A stretch of DNA of 64,000 nucleotides. Source: Vibrio gazogenes. GTDB taxonomy: Bacteria; Pseudomonadota; Gammaproteobacteria; Enterobacterales; Vibrionaceae. This document shows positions 7,884-17,651 of the stretch, piece by piece; position 1 is the first letter of the stretch, and the number at the start of each line of letters is the position of its first letter. The stretch is taken from NCBI RefSeq assembly GCF_023920225.1, contig NZ_CP092587.1:2852001-2916000 (forward strand). Reading direction: 5' to 3'. The notes under the pieces are model-generated. The model saw nothing but the letters and a program-made list of their open reading frames with translations. It had not been told where the DNA came from and made no database searches. A program made the translations under genes and the position numbers.

Positions 7884-8144
7884 TTAACCTTTTTCAATGA
7901 TGCCTTCAGCACCCCGCCCAATGACGGAAGAACCGATGGCCATCAAAGAATTGACGCCCTGCACGGTCGCGGCCTGCATGGTAATTTGAGCCTGTTGTTG
8001 AGCCGCTGTTGCATTATGTGCTGCATTACTTAATGCATGGCTGGTTGACATCAGCAGGTTGCCCATTGCCATCGCGGGAGTTTCCCCGACAACTTTTGTA
8101 TTTACCTGTGTTACTGAATCGGTAATTTGTTCATTCACTGGCAT
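7884..8144 (-). CDS. rebB: RebB family protein, 86 aa (reb gene 3)
   Basis: Tandem paralog of the gene at 7515-7775. The core AAHNATAAQQQAQITMQAAT is identical in both, and most differences lie in the SHALSN and GSSVIGRG stretches. A GGAGAATAT ribosome-binding region lies before the ATG. Retention of two near-identical copies fits subunits needed in large amounts. Confidence 0.9.
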   Translation of the reverse strand: MPVNEQITDSVTQVNTKVVGETPAMAMGNLLMSTSHALSNAAHNATAAQQQAQITMQAATVQGVNSLMAIGSSVIGRGAEGIIEKG

Positions 8145-8167
8145 AATATTCTCCTACGTTCACTGAA

Positions 8168-8443
8168 TTAGCTTTTCTTCTTGCTACTTGGTTCTAGAAT
8201 GAGCTCGACACTACGACCGACAATTGCACTACCGGTACTCAGCAATGAATTGACACCCTGTACTGTCGAGGTCTGGTGGACCAAAGTTCCCTGCTGGTTC
8301 GCGCTTACACTGCTGTGCGCTGTCAGCCCCATCGCATGGCTCGTGGAAATCAGCAGATTCCCAATCGCCGCAGCCGGTGTACTGCCAACGGCTTCCGTGT
8401 TGACTTGGGTTACCGAATCGGTAACCGCATCATTTACTGGCAT
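8168..8443 (-). CDS. rebB: RebB family protein, 91 aa (reb gene 2)
   Basis: The frame is open back to 8488, but the ATG at 8443 is preceded by AGAGGAG and begins MPVNDAVTDSVTQVNTEAVG, aligning with the other RebB starts, so I choose 8443. The central helix is changed (AHSSVSANQQGTLVHQ in place of AHNATAAQQQAQITMQ), while VQGVNSLLSTGSAIVGRSVE is kept. It ends in a basic SSKKKS tail. This divergent paralog may occupy a special place in the ribbon. Confidence 0.85.
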   Translation of the reverse strand: MPVNDAVTDSVTQVNTEAVGSTPAAAIGNLLISTSHAMGLTAHSSVSANQQGTLVHQTSTVQGVNSLLSTGSAIVGRSVELILEPSSKKKS

Positions 8444-8495
8444 AGATATGCTCCTCTTAGTCATGAAAGATGACGATTCATCTTTCAAAGCCGAT

Positions 8496-8702
8496 TCAGG
8501 ACGACGAACTTTTCAGTGCAATGGCGTAAATCAAACTCGAACTTAGTGCAGTGTTGGTTACGACAATTGTCTGTATCTGCTGCTGAACCTGAGTTGCATT
8601 CTCTGCGGCCCGGCCAAGTGAGGCTGCAACCAGATTCAACTGCGTGTTTCGTGAAACTTTGGGTGTCAATTCGCTTAATAACTTCTGAACATCAATTTCC
8701 AT
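8496..8702 (-). CDS. Divergent RebB-like protein, about 68 aa (reb gene 1)
   Basis: It is the first gene after the regulator. The frame opens at 8723, but the ATG at 8702 (MEIDVQKLLSELTPKV) has AGGAAGC upstream and removes a non-conserved extension. Residues RAAENATQVQQQIQTIVVT match the N-A-T-x-x-Q-Q core of RebB proteins. The N-terminal part differs from the other paralogs and the C-terminus lacks the NSL...GR region. Confidence 0.68.
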   Translation of the reverse strand: MEIDVQKLLSELTPKVSRNTQLNLVAASLGRAAENATQVQQQIQTIVVTNTALSSSLIYAIALKSSSS

Positions 8703-8817
8703 CTTCCAGCTTCCTGACGCCATCCTGTGTGACTGAGTTTCATATTAGAAGTAAGGCGATTGGATAACTTGGCTTAACGGATGAATAATCACGGCTGATT
8801 CAGCAATAAATCGGTGA

Positions 8818-9996
8818 TTAATGGGCGACGAAATAATCGTGTTCCCGGCGTTGTTCTTGCCGGTACTCTCTTGGTGTACAACCGGTATAACGTTTGAACA
8901 TTTTTTCAAAATGACTGAGATCGCCAAACCCGGCACTCATACACACATCGGTGATCTTGATCAGTGGATTGGTCATGATCAGACGTTGGGCTTCACGAAT
9001 CCGGAGCTGACACAACATCGTTTTAAATGAAGACCCCAGATGTTCTCGGAACAGATATGATAAATGAGAGGCACTGGTATAACTGGCGGCGGCGATTTGG
9101 CTCAAAGAGATGTCTTCGTGGAAGTGTTCACTTAAAAACAGTAATGCTTTGGTTAATGCAGGATGCATATTGTTCCATGATGATTGGTCATGGTGGAGTA
9201 AATGCTCGATCAAATCTATTTTTGGCGTTGCTTTTTGACAGAGTCCTAAACGCGTCAGATCATCAGCCGTGATCTCTGTCTGATCCAATGAGGTAATTAA
9301 CAATAATATATTTTGTAACTGACTAATATTGCCAGGCCACTCATATTCTTTCAGTTGTTCTTGAGCATCATCAGAAAATAAAACCTGTCGTTCAAAGCGA
9401 CTCAAAATGTATTGAATATGCTGTTCAATATCTTGTTTCCTCTCACGTAATGCTGGCAAGTGAAAATTAAACTGAGGCACTGAAGAACCTAATATTTTGG
9501 CAATAAACTGCTGTTCAGAAGGTAAGTTATAAAAAGGTTCAGTACAGGAAACAATTAAACGAATTCTATTTTTTCTTAATGCATCTTGAAATGAATCTTG
9601 TGTTAATAAGAAAATCAATTCGTCTTTGAATGAGGGGTCTAATTTATCGACTTCTTCCAGATAAATAGAACCGTTCCCAATTTGCTCAATACAATGACAG
9701 AGATAGTCACGATAAGTTTGCGCATTATGAAGATTCGCGGGAACACAGATGAACGGATCTCGAGAGCGAGCACTGTGATAGTGGATGTTACATGCCACAT
9801 CTTTTTTTTCACAACCCGCCTCACCGGATATGAAGACAGGAAAGTTAACTTCTGAGGCAAAGCGAATTTGTTGTTTAATCCGCTTCATTAAATTCGAATC
9901 ACCAAGAATAGGATAGAAAAAATTTTTGTCGTGATTAAAAGTTACAGAAGCATGAGATGTAGATGAGTCGTATAAGTGATGTGTCTTATTTATCAT
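8818..9996 (-). CDS. AAA+ (sigma-54-activator-like) / AraC HTH fusion regulator of the reb cluster
   Basis: The 392-residue protein has an AAA+ region like the central domain of NtrC-type activators: Walker A-like GEAGCEKK at 58-65, a Walker B-like SIYLEEVDKL, then LPALRERKQDIEQHI and WPGNISQLQN. The sigma-54-contacting GAFTGA loop is absent. Residues about 290-385 are a two-helix AraC-type DNA-binding domain (LSQIAAASYTSASHLSYLF and ITDVCMSAGFGDLSHFEKMF). It lies about 95 bp upstream of the first reb gene on the same strand. It probably activates the cluster through the AraC domain with the ATPase used for signalling or oligomerisation, which is inference. Confidence 0.85.
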   Translation of the reverse strand: MINKTHHLYDSSTSHASVTFNHDKNFFYPILGDSNLMKRIKQQIRFASEVNFPVFISGEAGCEKKDVACNIHYHSARSRDPFICVPANLHNAQTYRDYLCHCIEQIGNGSIYLEEVDKLDPSFKDELIFLLTQDSFQDALRKNRIRLIVSCTEPFYNLPSEQQFIAKILGSSVPQFNFHLPALRERKQDIEQHIQYILSRFERQVLFSDDAQEQLKEYEWPGNISQLQNILLLITSLDQTEITADDLTRLGLCQKATPKIDLIEHLLHHDQSSWNNMHPALTKALLFLSEHFHEDISLSQIAAASYTSASHLSYLFREHLGSSFKTMLCQLRIREAQRLIMTNPLIKITDVCMSAGFGDLSHFEKMFKRYTGCTPREYRQEQRREHDYFVAH

Positions 9997-10745
9997 TGTT
10001 TAATTCCTTTTATTTACCATTGACGTCAGAGTTTCATGCTAGACGGGACAATCTGGTTTATATTGGAATTTACAATGATCTTTACGGTTTAAATGATGTT
10101 CATAATATTTTTACACAATACACTCTCGCGCTACTGACTATTATCAATAATATTTAAATTATTAATATTTTTCATCAAATTTGTGATTAGTGATTTATTA
10201 TTTAGCTAATTTATCATTAGTGATAAATTCATTAATTTAACGTTTACAGAACTATTCTTCTCTCAAGTCAATACGATCAATGTGCCTTTATGACATTGAA
10301 TTAAAAGCAGTATTTATTTTGATGTAATAGATACAATAACACTTTGAATTGATCATTTTTTTATCGTTTATTCTCATCATATTAATCGCTAATATTCATA
10401 GTATTTTATCAGTGTATACTTCGTTTTGAGTAGAAAAAGGCTTTTTAATCATAACAATAGGGCTGGAATTAATATTGATAAGTCAAGCTCAGACACTGAC
10501 TCGCCCACTGATTCAAGTTCGTCACCATCATCAAGTGAGTATTACACATATCATTAAAGCCAACTCAGATTTAGGTGGAAACGACCAATCAAGCTCAACA
10601 CTCAATCGGTCTGAAGATATTCAATCTCACGTGAGAAATACCAGACAAAGTGAGTACGCGGTATGATGTTTCAAACACTTCAATCATACCGCCTCTCAAA
10701 TTAAATCAGAAACAAAAAATCATCTGCTCTGATTCTTCTCATCCA
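9997..10745. other. AT-rich intergenic region, no supported gene
   Basis: This 750-bp gap separates the divergent-facing reb regulator start from the end of the PTS gene. It is AT-rich near the regulator and presumably carries its promoter. Near the PTS end there is a 9-bp dyad, GCGGTATGA at 10658-10666 with TCATACCGC at 10684-10692, without a clear U-tract. Short frames here show no ribosome-binding site. Confidence 0.5.
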
Positions 10746-12182
<1,437 letters not shown>

Positions 12183-12215
12183 TCACATTATTTATCAATT
12201 CACATACCGAGGAGC

Positions 12216-12295
12216 AAAAAAAAACCTGAAAGAGTACGTTCACATGTCAATGAACCAACTCTTTCAGGTTTTGCCCGCTTTCACGGTAACAATCC
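12216..12295 (-). promoter_or_regulatory. RAT antiterminator + overlapping terminator, PTS leader (RAT1)
   Basis: On the minus strand the RAT occupies 12295-12267 and reads GGATTGTTACCG..., then CGGGCAAAACC, matching the BglG/LicT binding site in all but the compensated TG/CA closing pair (CG here). Its last bases overlap a terminator: AACCTGAAAGAG/CTCTTTCAGGTT (12-bp perfect stem, 12223-12234 and 12259-12270) followed by a run of eight or more U. The PTS start codon is about 43 nt further on. Confidence 0.92.
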
Positions 12296-12434
12296 AATAT
12301 GAATACGTTTTACCTTCTCTTATTCAATCAAACAATGAAGAACAATAGCGATTGTGATACGGATCAGTTAAAGATTTAATTTCTTAGCCATTGAGCGATG
12401 TATTTATCGCGCAGAAGCCTGCCTGCTTGCCCCG

Positions 12435-14336
12435 TTATACTTTATATTGTGCAATCTCATGGAACAGTTGCTTTGAGAGCTTCTCTAGCTTATCCGCTTG
12501 GGCTATCCCCTGAGTTGATTCCTGCTTCAATTGGCTTGAAACAGTCTTAATCGATTCTAGCTTCTGACTGACATCCCCAGTCACATGAGACTGCTCATGT
12601 GCCGCTGAAGTAATCTGTATTGTCATCTGACTCATTTCTCCAACCGACGTATTAATCTGGTCAAGACACTGACTCGTCGAAACAACATCATCAACACACC
12701 GTCCGGTCAAATCGTAGCTGTTTTGCATCATACTCGCGACTCGATTGGTTGAACGATGAAGCTTCTCAATTTTATCTTTAATTTCCTCGGTAGATACATG
12801 TGTCCGTTGGGATAGCACCCTGACTTCATCTGCAACCACAGCAAAACCACGGCCCTGTTCACCGGCTCTGGCCGCTTCAATGGCTGCGTTCAATGCCAAT
12901 AAATTCGTCTGTTCAGCAATATCGCGAATCGTGACAAGAATCGATTCAATTTGCTGACTATCTTGTTCAAGCAAGCGAATATCATGAATTGAGTTTTCCA
13001 GTTCCGTAGATAACTGTTGAATCGATGTTTCACTCTTAGACATTAATCCGACACCATCGTTACACATTCCTACACATTGGTGGCACGACCCCGATGTCAA
13101 CTCGGCATTTCTGTAAACCTCTAAGGCTGAACTGGATAATTCAGAAACGGCTGTCGCAATTAAAGTAATATTTTCTTCCTGACCGGCAATCTCATTTCCC
13201 TGATGCTCCGAAGCATCCGAAATGTGATGTGATTCTTCAGTCAACTCTCGTGTAACTTGATTGATATGCTTGACCAGTGAATGAATCCGATCAATGAACG
13301 CGTTGAAATTGGCAGCAAATTCACCGACTTCATCCTGATTATCGATCGGAATTCGCTTGGATAAATCTGCATCTCCGGAAGCAATATCCATGAGCGCCTC
13401 ATTCACTCGGTCAAACTTTTTGAAAATGCCGAACACAAGTAAACTTAACCCCAGAGTACCAAATAGAATTATCCCCCCCGCAATAAATAACTGCTTCATG
13501 AAATATTCATTCACAGGCTGATAGATCAATGAATCCTCAACAGTAAAAACCAGCACCCAGTCCATATCAGGAACAATAAAAGGAATCAGAGTAAAAACCC
13601 GGCCTTTTTTAGTCACCGATTTCCGAAAACTATGCTGCTCTGCTTTTACAAATAATTTTTCACCTGTTGACGTTGAGTTAAAACTAGATAGGTTCCTCAT
13701 CACCAGTTCATATTTAGGATGAAAAATAATAAAACCATCCCGGTTGACGACCATCGCATCACTTCCGGTTGGAACTTTTATTTGAAAAGCTTCTTTCATA
13801 AAACGTTCTAAAGAAAACACCCCGGCTACCACACCTGAAAACTGGCCATTGATATAGAGCGGTGTGGAGAGCGACATCGAAAAAGTATTCGAATGTCCAT
13901 CTGAATAAGGTAAAGAAATCAAGTCGGATCTGGTATTCAGTGCTTGTTTGACCCACTTCGTATCACCGGAAATCGACTCTCCCCCTTGGCTATATTTCAC
14001 ATCTCCGTTAGCATCAATTAAATACAGACTATCGAATCCCAGTTGTTTAAAGTGATGCTTAAATATTGCATCAACTTGTTGATCGGGTTGGCTGATTGAA
14101 TCACGGACGATCGCCAAATTATTCTGATGATATTTAAACCAATTGGATATAACCTTTGAATGCGTTTCCAATAGACTTCTACTTTGCTCCAATACAGCTT
14201 GATTACGATTTCGTTCAAAAGTCCCATGACTTAAATAAGTTAAGATCAATGTCGTGGTAATAATAAAAAAAGTCGATGTGAAGATTATTTTTGATTTCAA
14301 ATTGAATTTAACTATATGAAAGAAATTCGCATTCAT
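12435..14336 (-). CDS. Methyl-accepting chemotaxis protein with periplasmic dCache-type sensor
   Basis: The 633-residue receptor has a first membrane segment at about 17-36, a large periplasmic region (37-280) with Cache signatures ([43 protein letters not shown]), a second membrane segment at about 285-307, a HAMP linker and a cytoplasmic signalling domain with the hairpin tip [18 protein letters not shown]. It ends ...FHEIAQYKV with no CheR/CheB-tethering pentapeptide. It would signal through CheA/CheW to the flagella. It has its own RAT leader, so it is expected to be made only when the sugar regulon is induced. Confidence 0.93.
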   Translation of the reverse strand: MNANFFHIVKFNLKSKIIFTSTFFIITTTLILTYLSHGTFERNRNQAVLEQSRSLLETHSKVISNWFKYHQNNLAIVRDSISQPDQQVDAIFKHHFKQLGFDSLYLIDANGDVKYSQGGESISGDTKWVKQALNTRSDLISLPYSDGHSNTFSMSLSTPLYINGQFSGVVAGVFSLERFMKEAFQIKVPTGSDAMVVNRDGFIIFHPKYELVMRNLSSFNSTSTGEKLFVKAEQHSFRKSVTKKGRVFTLIPFIVPDMDWVLVFTVEDSLIYQPVNEYFMKQLFIAGGIILFGTLGLSLLVFGIFKKFDRVNEALMDIASGDADLSKRIPIDNQDEVGEFAANFNAFIDRIHSLVKHINQVTRELTEESHHISDASEHQGNEIAGQEENITLIATAVSELSSSALEVYRNAELTSGSCHQCVGMCNDGVGLMSKSETSIQQLSTELENSIHDIRLLEQDSQQIESILVTIRDIAEQTNLLALNAAIEAARAGEQGRGFAVVADEVRVLSQRTHVSTEEIKDKIEKLHRSTNRVASMMQNSYDLTGRCVDDVVSTSQCLDQINTSVGEMSQMTIQITSAAHEQSHVTGDVSQKLESIKTVSSQLKQESTQGIAQADKLEKLSKQLFHEIAQYKV

Positions 14337-14439
14337 CGCTCTTATCCCAATGTCGTTAAGCTGTTTACATAGGTGTCAGTTGGCACAAAAACCAACACAC
14401 AATCGATAATCAAATACAATCAAGCTATTAAAAACAAAT

Positions 14440-14512
14440 AAAAAAACCCAAACAAAAACATTCCAAAAAAGGAACTTTGTTTGGGTTTTGCCTGATTGAA
14501 CAGTAACAATCC
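14440..14512 (-). promoter_or_regulatory. RAT antiterminator + terminator, chemoreceptor leader (RAT2)
   Basis: On the minus strand 14512-14484 reads GGATTGTTACTG, a six-base loop, then CAGGCAAAACC, an exact match to the conserved arms of the E. coli bgl RAT. The 3' arm overlaps a terminator stem AACCCAAACA/TGTTTGGGTT (14445-14454 and 14478-14487) followed by U residues. The leader continues about 100 nt to the chemoreceptor start. Confidence 0.93.
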
Positions 14513-14910
14513 GATGTGTGGTTACTTAACCCTAATGATAATAGGCAAAGCAACTAAATTGTGTCTGAGTTTTATCACAAATGATCACAAGGTCAATAAC
14601 CATCCCATAAAAAGTGATCCTAAACACCATCAGGAAGCACAAAACCAAGATTAATATCACACTTTATTTAAATTTTATGTAAAAAAAATGAGAATTGTCA
14701 TCAATAAATCAGTATCCGCAGCGGGATGAGCCTACACGGGAAAAATAATAATGGTGATACCGAGTTCATCGATTCAATATGTCATCTCCAAATATCGAGA
14801 ATGATTACAATACAAAAACGTCGAGAGAATTGAGATATAGGACTTACATCACAATTAATATAATTAACAATTGATATTTTTAATACAGACGCGTAATTTT
14901 TGTGAGTCAA

Positions 14911-14995
14911 GGATTGTAACTACGTTCTGTAGGTAGGCAAAACCTGAACCTGAATTTCTTCATCTACGAGGAGATTCAGGTTCAGGTTTTTTTTT
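14911..14995 (+). promoter_or_regulatory. RAT-like antiterminator + terminator, sulfatase leader (RAT3, variant)
   Basis: GGATTGTAACTAC at 14911-14923 and TAGGCAAAACC at 14934-14944 are RAT arms, but the element is 34 nt instead of 29. The apical stem is replaced by CTAC/GTAG with extra bases. It overlaps a strong terminator, AACCTGAACCTGAAT/ATTCAGGTTCAGGTT (15-bp perfect stem, 14941-14955 and 14974-14988) with nine U. It is the only one of the six on the plus strand and precedes the sulfatase at 15108. The 14513-14910 gap between RAT2 and RAT3 must hold two divergent promoters. Confidence 0.85.
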
Positions 14996-15107
14996 GCCTT
15001 AATCCATCAGAATTCTATTTCTATTATGTTGTACAAACGATTGTCGCTCTATTTTCTTCAATGCAATACACCTTGCACTACAAGAATCATGTAAAGAAGG
15101 TATCACT

Positions 15108-16823
15108 ATGAAAAATATGAAAAATCTTGCTCCGACACTAATTGCCTTGGCCTGTTCTCAGGCCATCGGTAATTATGCAACTGCTGCTACACAACCCTCG
15201 GATTCATCATCAGCAAAACGCCCCAATATTGTCTACATCATCGTCGATGACCAGCGCTACGATGCGATGGGTTTTATCAATGATGAGGCGGTTACGCCCA
15301 ATATGGATAAACTGGCTAAGAATGGCGTATATTTTAAAAATGCCTTTGTGACTACATCTTTAAGTGGCCCGAGCCGAGCAAGTGTTCTGACCGGGATGTA
15401 CGCTCACAATCACGGTATGGTGGACAACAATAAAAATCCGGATGTTTACAAACTTCACTATTTCCCTGAAGAACTCAAGAAAGTCGGTTACCAAACCGGT
15501 TTCTTCGGTAAGTGGCACTTTGGTGGCGTAGAAAAAGAAGGCAAACCGGGATTTGCCGGTTTTGATCGCTGGATCAGCTTTATTGGCAGTAATTCTCAAG
15601 GGAACTACTATCCGGTTGATATGCTCGGTAGACCTTCGATGCTCAATGTTGACGGCAAAGAAGTCAAACAGAAAGGTTACATTACGGATGAGTTAACCGA
15701 TTACGCAATCGACTGGCTTGATCATCGTGATAAGAGTAAGCCTTTCATGCTTTATCTTGGTCACAAAGGGGTTCATGCCGACTTCCTGCCCGCACCGCGT
15801 CACTATGGAAAATTAGCCGGAAAAACATTCAAAAAACCAGATACTTATGCCAATACTGAAGAAAACTATAAAGGCAAACCGCGCTGGGTCAAAGACCAAC
15901 GCAATAGCTGGCATGGCGTAGATTATCCGTATAATAGCAATCTGGATATGGATCAGTTTAAACGAAACTATTACGAAACCCTGATGTCCGTTGATGATAG
16001 TGTCGGCCGAGTTCAGCAGTATCTGAAAGACCATAATCTGGATAAAAACACCGTGATCATGGTAATGGGAGATAATGGATTCATGTTCGGAGAGCATGGC
16101 CTGATCGACAAACGCAATGCCTATGAAGAATCGATCCGTGTACCTCTGATTGCCGCAGGTCCCGGTTTTGATAAAGGCCGTGTTGTTGAAGATGTCGTTG
16201 CCAATATTGATATCGCACCGACCATTCTCGATGCCGCTCACATAAAAGTTCCGAGTAATTATGATGGTTCCAGTTTCTTACCACTCGCCTCAGGAAAAAA
16301 ACCGGCAACCCCTCGGAGCAAATCGTTTGTCTATGAATATTTCTGGGAATATAAATTCCCTTATACACCAACAACATTTGCGATCCGCAATGAGCAGTAT
16401 AAATATATCCAATATTACGGTTTATGGGACACCGAAGAACTCTATGATCTTCAGGCCGATCCGCATGAGAAACATAACCTGATCGATTCTCTGGACCCTA
16501 AACTCATTAACACTAAAGTAGCCTTACGCCACGAGTTGTTCCAGAAGCTAAAAAATCACCAAGGCAAAAATGTTATTCCATACAATACCAGAAAATCGCA
16601 AGGGCAAGTGTTCCGTTACAAAGCCACTGGTCAGAAAGCTGCAGACTTCCCGGATCAATGGATGCGTGATTATGATCCGAGTGACAAATACTTTGGTCTG
16701 CGACCTGATATGGTAGACAAAGCCAAGAAACTCGCACCACTTTCCGGTTCTTTAAAGCGCACGAAAGAATACATCAAGACGCACTATATGATGGACCAGA
16801 AACAAGAAGCAACTGAGAAGTAA
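15108..16823 (+). CDS. Exported Ser-type sulfatase, 571 aa
   Basis: A signal peptide (MKNMKNLAPTLIALACSQAI, cleavage near ATAATQ) directs it to the periplasm. The sulfatase fold is clear: N-terminal metal site IIVDDQR, the maturation motif S86-G-P-S-R90 with LTG after it, GKWHFGG, and GDNGFMFGEHG as the C-terminal metal/active-site segment. Ser86 is the residue converted to formylglycine, the class handled by anSME enzymes, two of which are encoded nearby. Overall it resembles sulfatases of amino-sugar-6-sulfate/mucin type, but substrate is unproven. It is followed by an intrinsic terminator and preceded by RAT3. Confidence 0.9.
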   Translation: MKNMKNLAPTLIALACSQAIGNYATAATQPSDSSSAKRPNIVYIIVDDQRYDAMGFINDEAVTPNMDKLAKNGVYFKNAFVTTSLSGPSRASVLTGMYAHNHGMVDNNKNPDVYKLHYFPEELKKVGYQTGFFGKWHFGGVEKEGKPGFAGFDRWISFIGSNSQGNYYPVDMLGRPSMLNVDGKEVKQKGYITDELTDYAIDWLDHRDKSKPFMLYLGHKGVHADFLPAPRHYGKLAGKTFKKPDTYANTEENYKGKPRWVKDQRNSWHGVDYPYNSNLDMDQFKRNYYETLMSVDDSVGRVQQYLKDHNLDKNTVIMVMGDNGFMFGEHGLIDKRNAYEESIRVPLIAAGPGFDKGRVVEDVVANIDIAPTILDAAHIKVPSNYDGSSFLPLASGKKPATPRSKSFVYEYFWEYKFPYTPTTFAIRNEQYKYIQYYGLWDTEELYDLQADPHEKHNLIDSLDPKLINTKVALRHELFQKLKNHQGKNVIPYNTRKSQGQVFRYKATGQKAADFPDQWMRDYDPSDKYFGLRPDMVDKAKKLAPLSGSLKRTKEYIKTHYMMDQKQEATEK

Positions 16824-16848
16824 CTGAGTAAGTAACTCACCCCCAATC

Positions 16849-16884
16849 GCCCCTCTCCGGAATATCCGGGGAGGGGCTATTATT
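16849..16884 (+). terminator. Intrinsic terminator of the sulfatase gene
   Basis: GCCCCTCTCCGGA at 16849-16861 pairs with TCCGGGGAGGGGC at 16865-16877 (one G-U pair), followed by TATTATTTAT. It lies about 25 bp after the sulfatase stop codon. Confidence 0.8.
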
Positions 16885-17048
16885 TATACCATCCGATGGT
16901 TTTGTGTCGCTCTCGTTCAAGGGCTCACCGACTCAAACCACGACAGTCGTCCAGCCGCTCCTTAGCCCAAGAACACTAAAAAGGACTGCCGCAGCAATCC
17001 TCCTCTCTAATGATTGAAACCACAAATATCGGTAACCTTATACCTTAT

Positions 17049-17582
17049 TTACTTCGCTAACCGAGGATACATAACCGCGATCAAGGTTCCCGTCTGACCA
17101 TTACTCAATGTCACCGAATCAATACTCACATTCGGTATATTCAGGTAATCCATTGGGTAATGACCATGTTCAACCTTTTCCTGTACCAGCACGATCGCCG
17201 TCTCATATCGAATCGCTGTATATGATGGCAGCTTTTCCCGGTAAAACTGGAGCACCTGTTCAACCGAACTCTCAGTCAGAAACGTCGCAAAAGGCAGTGT
17301 TTGATCTAAATCGTCAAAATTGATGCCATGATACTTATGGACAACCATCAGCGAACCGGGATAAATAGGCAGCGCAACTGCGCTCATCGGTGCATCTTTT
17401 ATTTCAGGATTAATCCCCATCATCTGACGTAGCATTGCTCTGGATGTTTCCAACACCGGAGAGACAGCAGTTTGCTTCTGTGATGTCGGTTCAGGCGCTG
17501 TTTCGTCTTGCGCTGCAGCAATGCCGGACAGACTCAAAACCCCGAGTAAGGTGAGACTTGCGGTATATATTCGTTTTTTCAT
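17049..17582 (-). CDS. Exported protein of unknown function, 177 aa
   Basis: A typical signal peptide (MKKRIYTASLTLLGVLSLSGIAAAQ) predicts a periplasmic protein. The mature part has a Gln/Thr linker, then a globular domain containing ALPIYPGSLMVVHKYHG and VEQVLQFYREKLPSYT. I do not recognise a family. It is the last gene of a likely operon with the sulfatase (18911-20638) and anSME (17652-18833), 70 bp downstream of the latter, so it would be induced with them. A role in substrate binding or sulfatase stability is possible but unsupported. Confidence 0.75.
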   Translation of the reverse strand: MKKRIYTASLTLLGVLSLSGIAAAQDETAPEPTSQKQTAVSPVLETSRAMLRQMMGINPEIKDAPMSAVALPIYPGSLMVVHKYHGINFDDLDQTLPFATFLTESSVEQVLQFYREKLPSYTAIRYETAIVLVQEKVEHGHYPMDYLNIPNVSIDSVTLSNGQTGTLIAVMYPRLAK

Positions 17583-17651
17583 TGATTCTCCTTTACTACC
17601 ATTTTATCAGTGGTCAATCATCCAATTAATTCTCTTGCACCACCATCAACG

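Noticed and set aside
10475..10666. 63-codon plus-strand frame before the PTS terminator region
   Set aside because: TTG start without a ribosome-binding site, low-complexity reading in the alternative frame, and its end forms half of a dyad.
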